NCBI GenBank assembly: GCA_034111025.1 | Contig: JAWUYB010000026.1 | Span: 1 to 8,241 of the forward strand | DNA length: 8,241 nt | Reading direction: 5' to 3' | From: CAJXJP01 sp034111025 | GTDB taxonomy: Bacteria > Patescibacteriota > Gracilibacteria > BD1-5 > UBA6164 | Shown here: positions 7,887 through 8,241 of the stretch, in pieces | Position numbering within the stretch: the stretch's first letter is position 1 | Layout: each line of letters starts with the position of its first letter | The notes under the pieces: generated by a model | What the model was told of the DNA's origin: nothing | Seen by the model: the letters and a program-made list of their open reading frames with translations, nothing else | The model's database searches: none | Made by a program: the position numbers and the translations under genes

Positions 7887-8241
7887 AAACAATATTGAAA
7901 AGAAGAGTATTTTTCATTGAAAGAAAAAATAATTTCAGATTTAAAGGAAGAAAATAAATGGTGACAATCATTAGATTTTTGAATGTTAGGTTTCCCATAT
8001 AATGATACTTTAGCTTATGATTATTTTTCAGTTTTTAGTGTAGTTGATACAAAATGAAAAGAAAAAATAGTTAATAAAAGTGCAGTATGAAAAGTAACTT
8101 TATTATGAGATGAATTTATTACAGATGCTATTCTTGATCTTTGAGGAAAAGAAAAAATAAATATCAAATGGAGAACGATAAATAACGAAATAAATCTTCC
8201 ATATAATGCAGAAACAATTCAAGCCTCTCAAATGGGAAGTA

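Larger units (their letters stand above)
7011..8241 (+). pseudogene. Repeat-rich main body of the CPR zinc-ribbon protein, cut from its start by a TAA, 3' partial
   Basis: 410 codons open in the same frame as 6681-7010, continuing past the window edge. There is no ATG until 7344, which lies inside the repeats, so the natural start is probably the one at 6681. It begins with KEVSSDIFKDFIELSHVLPKP, followed by about six 12-residue repeats of the type x-[SC]-x-[ND]-I-[FY]-x-S-x4 (about 7167-7409). These end in FNTQYSKEEY and a helical linker. A second, looser block of 12-13-residue repeats (about 7575-7886) ends in LNKQYGKEEY and another helix. The last part holds GFPYNDTLAYDYFSVF, similar to a conserved segment I recall from the same CPR family. 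Function unknown; the repeats suggest a stacked solenoid. Codon use is like the rest of the window, with UGA as Gly throughout. If the TAA is an error or is read through, this is one intact gene from 6681; a gene caller might instead start it at 7344. Confidence 0.6.

Overview
The window reads coherently only if UGA is translated as glycine (translation table 25). That points to Absconditabacteria (SR1) or Gracilibacteria (BD1-5), two candidate-phyla-radiation (CPR) lineages. With UGA as stop, every long gene shatters. With UGA as Gly, four long frames open, and UGA falls exactly where Gly is invariant: the Walker A loop GPTGTGKTE, the von Willebrand factor A (VWA) MIDAS motif DGSGS, and TFDNG in an IS30 transposase. 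UGG is still used for Trp, and TAA ends the three frames whose ends are visible. The DNA is very AT-rich. I cannot tell SR1 from BD1-5 from this window alone.

Left part (1-5270): two large genes diverge from a 146-bp AT-rich intergenic region. On the minus strand is a very large AAA+ (MoxR/dynein-like) ATPase whose 3' end lies outside the window. On the plus strand is a 733-residue protein with an N-terminal HEXXH metallopeptidase-like domain, a long charged Gly/Lys/Glu linker, and a C-terminal VWA domain with a complete MIDAS. MoxR-type ATPases paired with VWA partners are a known theme: an ATP-driven remodeller plus a metal-dependent adaptor. The pair here probably works together, but its substrate is unknown.

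Middle (5297-6592): a complete IS30-family insertion sequence of about 1.3 kb. It has 11-bp perfect (about 24-bp imperfect) terminal inverted repeats and an intact 346-residue DD(33)E transposase on the minus strand. A likely extended -10 promoter lies at the right end, and a rho-independent terminator faces inward at the left end. The transposase uses UGA for 9 of its 15 glycines, so the element can only be expressed in a UGA-Gly host.

Right part (6681-8241, runs off the end): a frame encoding a CPR-type protein of unknown function. It has an N-terminal four-cysteine zinc ribbon and then two blocks of about 12-residue Asn/Ser/Cys/aromatic repeats, probably a solenoid. A single in-frame TAA at 7008-7010 splits the frame after 109 codons. 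Family-like sequence continues in the same frame, without a new start, to the window edge. This is either a recently broken gene, a readthrough case or a sequence error.
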